This document shows, piece by piece, positions 23,638-34,475 of a stretch of 64,000 bases of DNA. Source of the DNA: Lentinus brumalis (Eukaryota > Basidiomycota > Agaricomycetes > Polyporales > Polyporaceae); assembly GCA_001792895.1 (NCBI GenBank), contig MARA01000020.1, positions 310,001 to 374,000 on the forward strand, read 5' to 3'. Numbering within the stretch: position 1 is the first letter of the stretch; each line of letters begins with the position of its first letter. A model generated the notes under the pieces. That model was not told the DNA's origin, did no database searches, and was given only the letters and a program-made list of their open reading frames with translations. A program made the translations under genes and the position numbers.

Positions 23638-24546
23638 ATGCTCTCCCCCAAGTTTGCAACCCTCGCGGCGATCGTTGTCTTCGCGACTACCGTTCAAGGT
23701 GGTGAGTACAACCACGCGTTGCAAGACCTATTGCCTCGTACTGACTGACTTCTTGCAGTTGCTGTCTCCCGGGACGTCCTTCCCGCGGTCCCTTCCGTAC
23801 CGCTTGCCGTGCCTTCGGTCAGCGCACCCTCTGCGCCGTCCATGAGCGTTCCGTCTGTCGCTCTTCCTTCAGTGCCGGTCAGCATACCCTCCACACCGGT
23901 CAGCGTCCCAGCGGTACCCATCAGTGCGCCTTCTGCGCCCGGACCATCTGTCGCTGTTCCTTCGGCCCCTTCGATCCCGAAGGTCTTCGTTGACCTCCCG
24001 TCGGCACCGGTCAGCGCACCCTCCGCACCGGTCAGCGCGCCAACGGCACCAGTCAGTGCACCCTCCGCACCGGTCGATGCGCCCTCTGCGCCGGTGAACG
24101 CACCTTCCGCACCGGTCAGCGTGCCCTCCGCACCGTCCATGAGCGCGCCGGAGGCCACTCTGCCTTCGGCCCCGACGACTCCCAAGGTCTTTGTTGGCCT
24201 TCCGTCCCAGTCGGTCCCCGTCAGCGCGCCCTCTGCACCAGTCACCGAGCCCACGCTCCCGGTCAACGCGCCGTCCACGCCATCTGCGGGCACTCCTTCG
24301 CCTCCCGCTGTGAGTCTGCCATCCACCCCTTCGGTCGGTGTGCCCTCAGCACCCTCGGCTTCGGCTGGGGTGCCGTCCGTCCCCGTCGGCGCGCCTTTTG
24401 CGCCAGCCAGCGCACCGAGCGTCAGCACTCCCTCTGCACCGGCGGTTGATGCGACGTCAAACATCCCCGCGCTGCCCGTCTCCAGTCCCGCCGCTCCTAC
24501 CAAGAGGGGTGATTATCACCCTCACGCTCTCCGCGCCCTGGACTAA
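23638..24546 (+). CDS. Secreted Ala/Pro/Ser/Val-repeat protein, copy C
   Basis: Exons 23638-23701 and 23759-24546, 283 aa. The signal peptide MLSPKFATLAAIVVFATTVQG is followed by VAVSRDVLPAVPSVP and a long array of SAPSAPV/VPSAPV units with two PKVFVxLPS inserts. The end is DATSNIPALP, a dibasic TKR and GDYHPHALRALD. Compared with copy B it carries about 20 additional residues in the distal repeat area (PSPPAVSLPSTPSVG region), as expected from unit slippage. No cysteine, no GPI signal. Function unknown. The start is fixed by the conserved signal peptide and intron in all three copies. Confidence 0.8.
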
Positions 24547-25483
24547 GTTGTCCTCTGTTCGATGGGCAGCCGCAGCGCCGCGCGTTGCGCATGGGAACGT
24601 ACTGTTCTCTCGCAATCATTAGAATGGATCCTGGCGATCGGATAGCGCGCTGCATGTATCTTTAGAATGCCTGCGCAATACATACACTCCAAAACATAAG
24701 CAACTTCATCGTCGTCTCCTCACGTGTGCCCCACCGTCTTCGACGTCGTGCGCGAGGTTAAGTCCTCGAGTTCGGTAAAGCACTGAGATTGCCTTGCTAG
24801 GCTTCCTGCGCCACCGGTTCGCGTGGCTGTGCATACCCGACTATAAGTGGTCTCTCCTGCCTCCACGTACGTAGACACTCTTCCGAGGAGCTGCTCGCAG
24901 CGGATCGCCACATCACCGGCCGGCATACTATATACGCACACCAGCCATGTCTGTGAATCCTGAATCCCGAAATCAACTTCGGACCGCCGATGACGTTCGT
25001 GGTAAGTTTTACTCGTCCATCAACGCCGTCTCGTCATTCATATACTCACTGGAAGTTGGAATGTGTCGTCTGCAGTCGCTTGTGTGCGGTAGCTATGGTC
25101 TGATAGTGAGCCCTTTGATACCTATTGGGAGTTTTTTAATACCTGCTTGACGGCATTTCCGCGGACTCCGGTATCTCAACTTTAGGTATCCGACATCACA
25201 GTCGAAACGCGGCTCGCTCATCCACTACCCGACCGTTCGCGTAGGCGTTGAAAGACCGGACTTACTGACATCTCTCAGCTCTGAGCGTTGGCGCAGTCAC
25301 CGCGACCCTGTGAAGTGTTAGAAGTTGATATCCATGCGGCTTGGTGATATATCCTCTTGCGGCTCGCGCCCGCGTGCGATTCCTCCGACTTCCTGAATCC
25401 TCGATTAGCGAAACCTACATAAAGCACCTCTTAAATGCGCACCAGGGCAACCGATCCGACTTCCCCCTGCCACAAGCACTAGG
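24547..25483. other. Intergenic before the ICMT-like array
   Basis: 937 nt. An ATG at 24947 opens a short frame ending in a plausible donor (near 25003), but no continuing exon was found, so it is not called. No repeat or RNA gene seen. Confidence 0.4.
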
Positions 25484-26303
25484 ATGTCCTTCCTGGTCGC
25501 GCCTGCGCTGGCTACGCCGCTGCTGAAGATCCCTCTGTTGCTATCATACGCCACGTTCACGTACAATGGGATGACCCCGCCCCAGCCTCAGGCGCAAAAA
25601 CAGGAACTCAATAGGTTCACGAGCACGGCTTCAGACTTGCTGACCAGCACAACACCGCTGCAGTACGCGGCATCGTTTGCGAGCAAGGTGAGGGGATGGG
25701 AATGTCGTCTATTTGCATATCGGCATGACATCCTGACGCTCTGTTCCCACACAGTACTTCTTGTGCGGCGTGGCAGTCGCCGAAGCTGCGGTCCTCCTTG
25801 CTCACCACATTCCATCATCCTACTCGGACCGCGTTCTCGCGTTGCTCCTGCCTTCCGGCGAGTCGGCTTCCCTCCGCCTCACCACGGCCTCCCTCGCGGC
25901 CTGTCTGCTCACGACGGCCGGCGGTTTCATCCGCGTATGGTGCCACCGCACGCTCGGGAAGTTCTTCACCTGGCAGACGGCGGTGCGTGACGACCACCAG
26001 TTGATCACGAGCGGGCCGTACGCGTACGTGAGGCATCCCGGCTACACGGGGTGGCTTCTCATGGCTGCCGGGAATCTTCTGTTGGTTCTCGGGCGCGGGT
26101 CCTATACCATGGAGTCGGGACTCTGGAACTCCCGTGCGGGACGGGTGGCCGCGGTCGCTACCCTCACGTACACCACGTTTGTTGCTTGCATGTTGGTGAG
26201 GAGGGCGTCGACTGAGGACCTGGTGCTCAAGAATGTCTTTGGGACTCAATGGGACGCATGGGCTAAGGGGACGCCGTATCGTCTCATCCCTTTCGTCTAC
26301 TAG
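25484..26303 (+). CDS. Isoprenylcysteine carboxyl methyltransferase-like protein 1
   Basis: Exons 25484-25687 and 25755-26303, 250 aa. Membrane methyltransferase of the ICMT/Ste14 type. Hydrophobic segments lie near residues 8-28, 70-90, 112-130 and 170-215. The family signature follows in order: GGFIRVWCHRTLGKFFTW, HQLITSGPYAYVRHPGYTGW (S-adenosylmethionine-binding region) and a C-terminal TEDLVLKNVFG...PYRLIPFVY. Canonical Ste14 carboxyl-methylates prenylated CaaX proteins and pheromones in the ER. Whether this paralogue uses proteins or small carboxylic acids is unknown. First of four tandem paralogues sharing the intron position just after a K codon. Confidence 0.8.
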
Positions 26304-26320
26304 GTCGTGCTAGAGGTATG

Positions 26321-26328
26321 TGACGTCA
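26321..26328. promoter_or_regulatory. CRE-like palindrome between ICMT-like genes 1 and 2
   Basis: Perfect TGACGTCA, the consensus for ATF/CREB bZIP factors, 18 nt after the stop of gene 1 and 330 nt before gene 2. An 8-bp site can occur by chance. Confidence 0.25.
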
Positions 26329-26598
26329 GTCATGACCGCAAGCTGAGCTGCTGACTTTCCGAAGTTCACATCGGCATCATATATCGTCCCCGTCCGTAGC
26401 ATATCGTACATGCTGTGGCTGACAGTATACAATCGCAGCGCTGAATTGACGTCTGTTCCAAGCCTTTGCGCGCAACGCCCATCCTGCGGGATTATCCAGA
26501 AATGGGATTCCATTTATGCGTCCATGGGACACTGCAGAGATGGCAACACACAGGTACGTCCTGAGATCTGCGCTAACCAATTTCTCTCTCGTTCGTCC

Positions 26599-26605
26599 TA
26601 TAAAT
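26599..26605 (+). promoter_or_regulatory. TATA box of ICMT-like gene 2
   Basis: TATAAAT 54-60 nt before the ATG at 26659. Confidence 0.45.
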
Positions 26606-26658
26606 GGGGCGAGGAACATCGAAACATATCATGTGTGTATCTCCTGCGTCGAACCACT

Positions 26659-27446
26659 ATGGAGTCACCCCTCTTCAAGGTTCCGCTCCTCCTTGGTCTG
26701 TCGCTGTGGACATACCGGGGCATGAGTCCTCCATTGCGCCCTCCCAGATCCAACGAAAGGGCGCGAGCAGCGATACCAGACTTCTTGACCGTGGGTTCGA
26801 ATGTACAGAGGGTTGCTATCGGCACCGCGAAGGTACGCTCCTACTCCGCATATCAGTCACTGTCAACTGAATGGATTCCGACGTGGCTCAGGTCATATTT
26901 TGCACCTTCGCAGCCGTAGAGGCGGCATCCATCGTCGTACAACAGACTCCGCTCGTCCTTGACACGCTGTCGTCTACCCTTCCGACCGTGGCCGCCTCCA
27001 CCGTTGCATTATCCCTGAGGCTCACCCCCATATCTCTGGCAGGCGGTCTGCTAGGCATCGCCGGCGGATGTATTCGCGTGTGGTGCCACCAAACTTTGGG
27101 GCGCTTCTTTACGTGGGAGGTAGCCGTGCGCGACGGCCACAAGCTCGTCACTGACGGACCGTACAGCATTGTGCGGCACCCCAGCTACACCGGGTGGTAC
27201 CTCGTCATCATAGGCAACCTACTCGCGATGCTGAGCCGACGGTCGTTGTTCACGGAGACGGGGTTGGGGAGGACCTTTGTTGGGAAAGCCATCGCGACGT
27301 ACGTCACCGTGTACATGGGCTACGTATGTGCGGGGATGCTGTACAGAACCAAAACGGAGGATGAGATGCTGAAGAAGGAGTTCGGGGCGGAGTGGGAAGA
27401 CTGGGCGAAGAAGACACCATACCGTCTGATACCATTTGTGTACTGA
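26659..27446 (+). CDS. Isoprenylcysteine carboxyl methyltransferase-like protein 2
   Basis: Exons 26659-26832 and 26892-27446, 242 aa. The N-terminus ESPLFKVPLLLGLSLWTYRGMSPP aligns with the other array members. Core motifs: GGCIRVWCHQTLGRFFTW, HKLVTDGPYSIVRHPSYTGW (RHP at residues 153-155), then two hydrophobic helices and RTKTEDEMLKKEFG...PYRLIPFVY. The acidic pair near the C-terminus (E-D) matches the catalytic Glu region of ICMT enzymes. ER membrane location is inferred from the helices. Two-exon structure and phase 0 junction as in the neighbours show origin by tandem duplication. Confidence 0.8.
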
Positions 27447-27932
27447 GTTCCACGGCTGTGTCGATTGCATACATGAGTTATGTTTCCGTTTGCAGATAGC
27501 ATCCGTCCATCGTCTAGGGCTCGGGATGAGACGTGCACTAGTTCGCAGATAGGCACATGCCTGAGAACTTGTCGCATTGGCCGGTCAGAACTTGCGTGCC
27601 GATTCATAACTCCGATGACATGTCAATCCTCCTGTCCAATGCGACCTGATGGCATATTTCCATGCCTGGAGAGGACGGAGAAGCCGTCAACGAGAAGCCT
27701 CGCGGCATAATTTGCGACCGGGCATGTCGGCTCTGGAGCCTCGGCACATACATAGCAGGCAATGCTTCCATCACCTTCAGACATCTCCCGTGAATATTCA
27801 GAATAGCACGGGCTACACATGTCTGCTCATGGCATGACAGACGCGACAGCTCCAGCAACACGATGAAGGTCATGGGAGTCCGTCAGGTTCCGCAATCTGC
27901 TCAGCAATTATAAGTCGTCGAGACATTCAGAA
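27447..27932. other. Intergenic between ICMT-like genes 2 and 3
   Basis: 486 nt with an ATTATAAG TATA-like element (around 27908) close to the start of gene 3. Nothing else recognised. Confidence 0.4.
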
Positions 27933-28755
27933 ATGACACTCCCCAACCAGACGATGATCACCGATCCTCTGCTCAAAGTGCCGCTACTCGTCGGTCTTGC
28001 AGTGGGCACGTATCATGGATTCACCCCTCCTGCAGTTCCTCCTCTGCCGAAGGAGAGGCGAATCGATGCACCAGACTTCATGCGCTGGCAACCTCAAGTG
28101 CAGAAGGCCGTCGCCGCGATCGACAAGGTAAGCGATACCGTCCTAGCTCCCACTAGTATGGAGAACTCATCGTATACCCTACCACATGCAGACGGTCCTG
28201 TGCGGGCTCGCCATAGCAGAAGCTGTGACACTTCTTGCACAGCGTTCTGCACCAGACTCGCTCCTCCATCGAGCCGTCGATGCTCTCCTCTCCACGACGA
28301 ACGTACACTTAGGCACCCTATCGCTCCGACTCACCTCCGCTTCCGTGGTCGCATGTCTCCTCGGCATCAGTGGAGGGTTGATCAGGTGGTGGTGCCACAG
28401 GACGTTGGGACGTCTCTTCACGTGGGAGGTTGGGACGCGAGACGACCACCAGCTCGTAACCTCGGGACCCTACCGTATCGTACGCCACCCAAGTTACACC
28501 GGGATGTTCCTCCAGATCGCCGGGAACTTCACTCTGCTCTTGAGCGGCGGCTCGTTCTTCACAGAGTCGGGACTGCGGAGTACATGGGTCGGGAAGGTTG
28601 TCGCCACGACAGTCGTGGTGCACCTGACGTGGGTGGCTGCGGGGATGCTCTATAGGACTCGGACGGAGGACGAGCTGATGAAGAGGGAATTCGGCCAGAA
28701 ATGGGAGGAATGGTCTCAAAAGACACGTTATCGTATGTTCCCGTTCTTGTTCTGA
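27933..28755 (+). CDS. Isoprenylcysteine carboxyl methyltransferase-like protein 3
   Basis: Exons 27933-28127 and 28192-28755, 252 aa. A second in-frame ATG at 27954 (MITDPLLKVPLL) would give an N-terminus more like its neighbours, so the true start is uncertain by seven residues. Motifs: GGLIRWWCHRTLGRLFTW, HQLVTSGPYRIVRHPSYTGM, RTRTEDELMKREFG and a final RYRMFPFLF. The RHPSYTG core is intact. The W after it is replaced by M, and PYRLIPF is changed to RYRMFPF, so this is the most diverged C-terminus in the array. Activity is likely but substrate unknown. Confidence 0.8.
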
Positions 28756-29075
28756 TGTAAGCGACGTCGAAGTTTCCTGTGAGGGATGATGAACCGTCAG
28801 GATGTAGACGCTGACACTTGTAGAGGAAATGGGCATACCTCGTGCAAGTTGAAAGTCAGTCGAGAGTGCATGCATATGGATGCAGTTAGTCGCCTGCAGG
28901 AAGTGGTGCAGTCATGGGTCGGGCTGATTTACGTATCCTCTGCGCGAGACTCATGTCCTTCAACCTCTACCGACTCACAGACGCAGACGTAGCCCACTCA
29001 CCTCTCATTGCACTCGACTCTCATACCCTCACGGCAGAGGAGCGTGAACTTTTGCACCGCCTTTCCGAGGATCCC
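28756..29075. other. Intergenic between ICMT-like genes 3 and 4
   Basis: 320 nt. The frame of gene 4 is open upstream to 28914, but homology begins at the ATG at 29076. No other feature. Confidence 0.4.
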
Positions 29076-29847
29076 ATGGCGCTCTCGTCCGTTTTCACTC
29101 CGCTGCTTCAGGTCGCCCTCCTTGTAGCACATGCGACGTGCACGTACTACGGAATGACTCCTCCGTGCCCACCACCGCGACAAGACGAGGTGAACAGGGC
29201 TGTCAAGCGCGACTTCTACTGCGTCATTCCGGGCGTACAGAAGGTCATCACCTCCTCGACGAAGGTACGTGACCTGCTGATAGGTGGATAAGTATGTGGT
29301 GCTGAGATCACGTCAGTTATTCCTGTGCGTTCACGCGCTATGCGAGGCGGCAACGATCTTCACGTACCAGCTTCTCCCTTCAAGCTCGCCTCACCAGGCA
29401 TCAGACGCTGCCGCGGTCGCGATGACCGCGCTCGTCACGATGGCGTGCGTCCTCGGCATTGCAGGTGGTCTCATACGGGTGTGGTGTCACCGTACGCTCG
29501 GCCGACTCTTCACGTGGGAGATGGCGGTGCTGGACGAGCACAAGCTGGTCACAAGAGGGCCATACTCGTTTGTGCGGCACCCAAGCTACACCGGATGGCT
29601 GCTCATGATCGCAGGGAACTTCGTGCTCCTCCTTGACGAGGGGTCGCCGTTCTGCCAGCTCCGCTGGTGGGACACGCTGCCAGGCATGGCTGTCGGGTAC
29701 TTCGTGTTGGTATATCTGACTTGCTTGTCCGGATCGTTAGTCCATCGGATGAGAACGGAGGACGAAGTAATGCAGAGGCAGTTCCGAGGGCAGTGGGACG
29801 AATGGGCGAGCAAGACGCCATACAGCTTGGTTCCGTTCGTGTACTAG
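29076..29847 (+). CDS. Isoprenylcysteine carboxyl methyltransferase-like protein 4
   Basis: Exons 29076-29264 and 29317-29847, 239 aa. The ATG at 29076 was chosen because MALSSVFTPLLQVALL aligns with the N-termini of the other three; an upstream in-frame start at 28914 would add unrelated residues. Motifs: GGLIRVWCHRTLGRLFTW, HKLVTRGPYSFVRHPSYTGW, RMRTEDEVMQRQFRG, PYSLVPFVY. Several hydrophobic segments are consistent with a polytopic membrane enzyme. Last member of the tandem array; the next gene (an aldo-keto reductase) is convergent. Confidence 0.8.
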
Positions 29848-30306
29848 CTCCATCAGTGCACTTTCCTTACGTTATGGATGTTGAGTGGACCACGTACTGA
29901 GTCGATTCGCATCGGAGATGGAGTTGACTGTACGTCTCAAGTACGTCTGTATGTTTTTGTAGTGCGGAGGGTGAAGAAAGCTCTTTTCGTCTGCAGTCCC
30001 CACATACTTACTCGTCATGATTTGGTGGGCTACAACGCTGGATTATCCGCTCACCGCGCACGCATAAATGACACTTTATCGTCTGGGCAGTTGGTCCACG
30101 CTGCAAGTCATGTAGCAAGAGGTAGCAAGGCGGGAAGATAAGAGACTTGTGACTCAAGCTGAGTACTATGCGTGAGAAACTCATCCCGCATATGTCCGAT
30201 TCGAGCGCTCCATATTTTGCACAAATCTTTGACCAGGAGCGCAAAGGAGCAACAACCGCACGGCAGGGACCGCGCATACTCATATGGAGCTTATGTAGAC
30301 ACTGAC
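29848..30306. other. Convergent 3' intergenic region
   Basis: 459 nt between ICMT-like gene 4 and the aldo-keto reductase, whose 3' ends face each other. No gene recognised. Confidence 0.4.
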
Positions 30307-31554
30307 CTAATCGACGTCGACCGGGTTCCAAGTTATCGTGCCCTCCTTCCCGCGGTCGAGGGCATCAATCCGCGCCATGTCTTCTGGACTCAACTCAAAG
30401 TCGTAGACTTCGGCATTGGAGACAACGCGTGCGGGATCCGAAGACTTCGGGAGGGGAACGAACCTGTGGAGAATAATGTCAGATTCGACCCCTATAGCGA
30501 TATGGTAAGCGTCAACGTACCCGTGCTGGAGGGACCACCGCACGAGAACCTGTGCGGGCTCCTTGTTGTACTGCGAGTCGACAGGTTTACGACCACGGTC
30601 ACAATCGGTTGCATTACAGAAGCGGCAAGCATAGGACGAACCTTCTTCGCGGTCTCTAGAATCTCCGGGTAGTTCCACTGAGTGCGCATGAGAGGCGCAT
30701 ACGCCTCGATTACGATATCGTATTTCTTGCAGTACGTCGCGATTTCCTTTTGCTGGTTCAAGGGTTGCAACTATCAAGCGAGTCTATCAGCTCGCCTCCA
30801 ACATCCCTCATTGATGATACGCACCTCAATCTGGTTCACGTCCGGGATCTCCAAGCCCGCCTCGCGGATCTCCTCGAGGTGCTTGACGCCACTGCGAGCA
30901 AGTCAGTTCGAGCTGACACGTAGTCTGCCGCCTGGAAAGAGCTTACTAGTTCGATACCCCGATGGCCCTCAGCTTGCCCTGCTTCTTGGCCTCGATGAGG
31001 GCACGCCAGGTATCCAGCCGGTGCTGCTTGTCGGACATCGCACTGTGGATGAGCATCAAGTCGATATAGTTGAAGCCGAACTTCTTCAGCGAGTCGTCCA
31101 CCGCGGCGAGAGCGATCTTGTAGTCGTGCTCGTCGTTCGCGATCTTAGAGGCTGCGCAGCATGGATCGTCTCAGCATCGGGACGCGCCAAAGGAGGCCAA
31201 CTCACTGATGAACACCTGCTCGCGCGGGATGCCGCTTTCACGAACGGCTTCCCCGACCTGGGCCTCGTTGTAATACATACGGGCGGAATCGATGTGGCTA
31301 CATGGGGAATGGGTAAATACCGCTGCAGGAATCGTGCTATATTTACTTACCGGTATCCATGCTTGAGGGCGGCGAGACACGCTGCTTTGCAATCCTGGTT
31401 GAGGTACACGCCCAGCCCTAGAAGGGGAAGCTCGATGCCTGATCGGGGCAATCGCGACGTATGCTTAGCATGAATATCGGTCCTCATATGACCGTCAAAA
31501 CTTACCAGACCTGGCCAGGCGGACAGTAGAGTTGATAGCTAACTGCGATGCCAT
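30307..31554 (-). CDS. Aldo-keto reductase
   Basis: NAD(P)H-dependent carbonyl reductase, probably cytosolic. Eight exons on the minus strand: 31554-31506, 31438-31351, 31297-31206, 31151-30947, 30891-30825, 30770-30642, 30570-30521, 30463-30307; 278 aa. The catalytic tetrad is complete: Asp49 (RHIDSA), Tyr54 (RMYYNE), Lys79 (ITSK) and His112 (LMLIH). Further AKR landmarks are [46 protein letters not shown] (cofactor-binding loop) and [14 protein letters not shown]. Length is slightly short of the usual 300-320 aa. It sits between the ICMT-like array and an FAD oxidase. Physiological substrate unknown. Confidence 0.9.
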
Positions 31555-32841
31555 GTGGATTGAGTGCTATATGTGAGTCCGCGCAGCTGAGTGACTGACT
31601 GCGCCTGCATCTCCCACCCCGCTTATATACCCACCCATTTACTCCTTGCGCGCTTCCAACTGATCCCGCATTGCTAAATATGACCTCATCGACCCACCGC
31701 CTGGCCGATTCTTCTGGTGGGCTTAGGAGCCTGACAGGGTCCTGTGAAGCTTGAGAATGCAACGTCCGCCGCATGCGGCGCGCGACCGCTGGGAGGGGAT
31801 AGTATATAAGGACCAGTGTGGCGGAGCCATCAGCCACAAGGGCGACCCTTTTGTCTTCGGCCGCCCAAAAGGCGTGTATGAGTAGCTGAAGAAGCCCGAT
31901 CAGCGTCGCGACTCAGGCATCCCCGCGGGCCTGCCAGTGCAGCCACCGTCAAGCTAGGACTTGAGTAGAATTCGACCGGCGTTGACCGACCGGAGGTGAG
32001 AGAGCCGTGAAATGGCTGTATCAAAAATTTAGAAAGCTGGCGGAGCGAGCTTCGACTGCGTCTCGCATTGAGATCGAAGTGATGAAGTTGAGGTCAAGGG
32101 CAAGCGTCTTCGACTTCTGCGCTGTAAACTCCAAGTTGTGTTAGCATGGGCGGCCGCAGCGACAGGTAATCAGGCTTCAAACAAAGTTGACAAACGATAC
32201 CACCTTAGCCACTGTAGGCAAGTCTTTGAATTTGGTTTATGAAGCAATATATGAGATCAGCGTAGCGATACGAACCAAATGAATGAAGGAGGAGGCCTGG
32301 CACTTGAAGCGCCTACCCGATACAACAGGACCAAATAACTGTAGCGCCCATAGAGCCGAGCCGGGGCCGGTCGAACTCCAGTTCTTACTTACATCTTTCC
32401 ACATCGATCACCCCCTAACCACCTCCTAGAATGCTAGAGTCATGCCGCAGAAGCCCCTGGGGCATGTGGTTGAAGAATAACGCCATGGCGCGTGCACTGG
32501 CAACGGCGACCGACGACGTGTATCTAGCCTTACCGTACTTACCTTGCGGCTTGCCGTACCTAAAACAGGTGATTCCGTTCCGTTCCACAACGTGCATCAT
32601 CTTTCTGAGACTTACGTCTTACAGAATTGATTGAAATTCGTCTGATTGATCAGATAGGTCGACCTCGTACAGATCTTGTATCGCCTTGTGGCATGCTGAA
32701 CGCCGGAGCGCGCCACGTTCCGATACATCTGAGATTCAGTGCTCGTGGTGAGTAGTTCTTCAAGGTCAACGAAGCTGCCCGTGAAACCCTTGTCTCTTAC
32801 CTCTCTCCAGAGCCCATATTGCACGAACCACCCGAACACCC
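31555..32841. other. Divergent intergenic region, AKR to FAD oxidase
   Basis: 1287 nt shared as upstream region by two divergent genes. A second TATATAAGG, on the plus strand near 31802-31810, has no gene directly downstream. Short open frames show no domains, and no transposon features were found. Confidence 0.4.
31622..31629 (-). promoter_or_regulatory. TATA box of the aldo-keto reductase gene
   Basis: TATATAAG on the minus strand about 70 nt upstream of the ATG at 31554. Confidence 0.5.
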
Positions 32842-34475
32842 ATGGAGAGCCTTCAAATACAAGGTGCAATCCTCAGCCCATCCTCGGGCGACGCGTACAC
32901 CGCCGCGCTGAAACGCAACTCAGACTTGTCGACACTTCGCGCTGCGTATGTCGTACAGCCCGCAACTGTTACAGACATACCCCTCGTCCTCGCATACGCC
33001 GCCGCACAAAGCCCGCCCCTCGAGGTTGCAGTCAAAGGCGGCGGCGCCCACTCCTCGACGTGGGCTAGCTCCGACGGTGGCATCGTCATCGATCTCAGCA
33101 AGCTCAACATGGTCACGCTCGCCGAGGACAAGCAGTCCATTTCGGTGCAAGGCGGTGCTCTCTGGGAGGATGTTCACAAGGTCACCTCGCAGGCGAACGT
33201 CGACGTCGTCGGCGCCCCTCTGTGGTTCGTCGGGGTGGGCGGTTTCACGCTTGGAGGCGGGTATGGCCCTTTGAGCGGAGAGCACGGCCTGGTCATTGAC
33301 AACCTGCTCTCGGCCACTGTTGTCTTGGCCGACGGACGTGTCGTCAAGACGAGCGCGGAAGAAGAATCAGACTTGTTCTGGGCGATCCGAGGTACGCCTG
33401 AGTTCCGGCTGATAGGTGCAGGCCGTCCTGACGTCCACCTCTTCCAGGCGGCGGTGGACAGTTTGGAATCGTTGTCGAATTTGTCTTCAAGGTGCACCCG
33501 TACGCGGGTCCCTTCACTGGCGGTCTGCTTGTGTGCCCTGTAGCCGACAAGGGTGACCTCGTGAAGATCCTCGATGTAATCACCGTATGTGCATCCGTAC
33601 ATTACCCACTGACCAACGTCCTGCTGACGACACGGCGTTCACACAGGGATGGAAGAAGACACAGACCTCCGCGGAGCGTTTCACGCTGCATTTCTCGCGG
33701 CCTCCGCCTGAATTCAAGGTACGTGCTTCGTTCACCGCCCACTCTACATCACACACCCTCGTCTGATCTTCCATTTTAGCCTTGTGTCCTCATTTTCCCC
33801 TCGACCCTGCACGACGCAGACGGTGCGCGCGCCCACGACTCCTTCGCACCCTTCCTCGAACTCGGGCGCGCGGCGCTCCCTTTCCAACCCGCCCCAGACT
33901 TCCTCACCGTCTCGCACGCGGCAGACAGGGCGCTCGAACACGCCCCGCGCCGGCTCGTCATCCGGGCACGATGTTCACGGACTTCTTCCCGGAGCTCCTG
34001 GGCGCGGTTTGGGACAAGTGGCTTGAATTTACCGAGGGAAACGCGGACGTGCGCTCGTCGGCTGTGCTGTGGGACTGCACCGTCCCGGATAGGATCGTGG
34101 ATGTCAAGCCCGGGGATACCGCTCTGAAGACGCGAGTACCGCACTACTGGATGGCTGTGCAAGGAAGGTATGTGCTGAGGGCCGTGTTTACTCTTGGAAG
34201 GAGTCCCGTGGTGACACTTTGGGTCGGACAGGTCGACGACGGACGAGTCCGTGGACGCGTGCAGGAACTTCACGGCGGACGTTGTGCAGTTCGTGCGCGA
34301 GAAGAATAGTGAACTCTCCGGGCAGGACCTTGGCTGGTTCCTCAACATGTGCCAGGGGGACGAGAAGCCAGACGATGTGTTCGGGGAGAATCTTCCTCGT
34401 CTGAAGAACATCAAGGACAAGTACGACCCAAAGAATGTGTTCAGCAGAGGTGTATCCCTCAAGTCCCGTACGTAA
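32842..34475 (+). CDS. FAD-linked (berberine-bridge-enzyme-like) oxidase
   Basis: Exons 32842-33391, 33448-33584, 33647-33718, 33780-34167 and 34232-34475; 463 aa after a one-base correction. The FAD_binding_4 domain shows VKGGGAHSS with His70 as the likely covalent flavin ligand. VGAPLWFVGVGGFTLGGGYG lacks the cysteine that makes the second flavin bond in true BBE proteins, so mono-covalent binding is expected. The C-terminal BBE-type segment (NIKDKYDPKNVFSRG) is present. Exon 4 shifts frame between RRLVIR and GTMFTDFFPELL; one extra G in GGG (33964-33966) fixes it and makes total length a multiple of three. No signal peptide is evident. Likely oxidises an alcohol, sugar or metabolite; substrate unknown. 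Confidence 0.8.

Larger units (their letters stand above)
23107..24546. repeat. Right arm of large inverted repeat (gene C plus promoter)
   Basis: Matches the reverse complement of 6889-8287. The homology covers about 530 nt of promoter, both exons and the 57-nt intron. Confidence 0.85.

Noticed and set aside
24947..25003. Short frame with a GTAAGT donor that might be a first exon
   Set aside because: No downstream exon with matching phase and no recognisable product.
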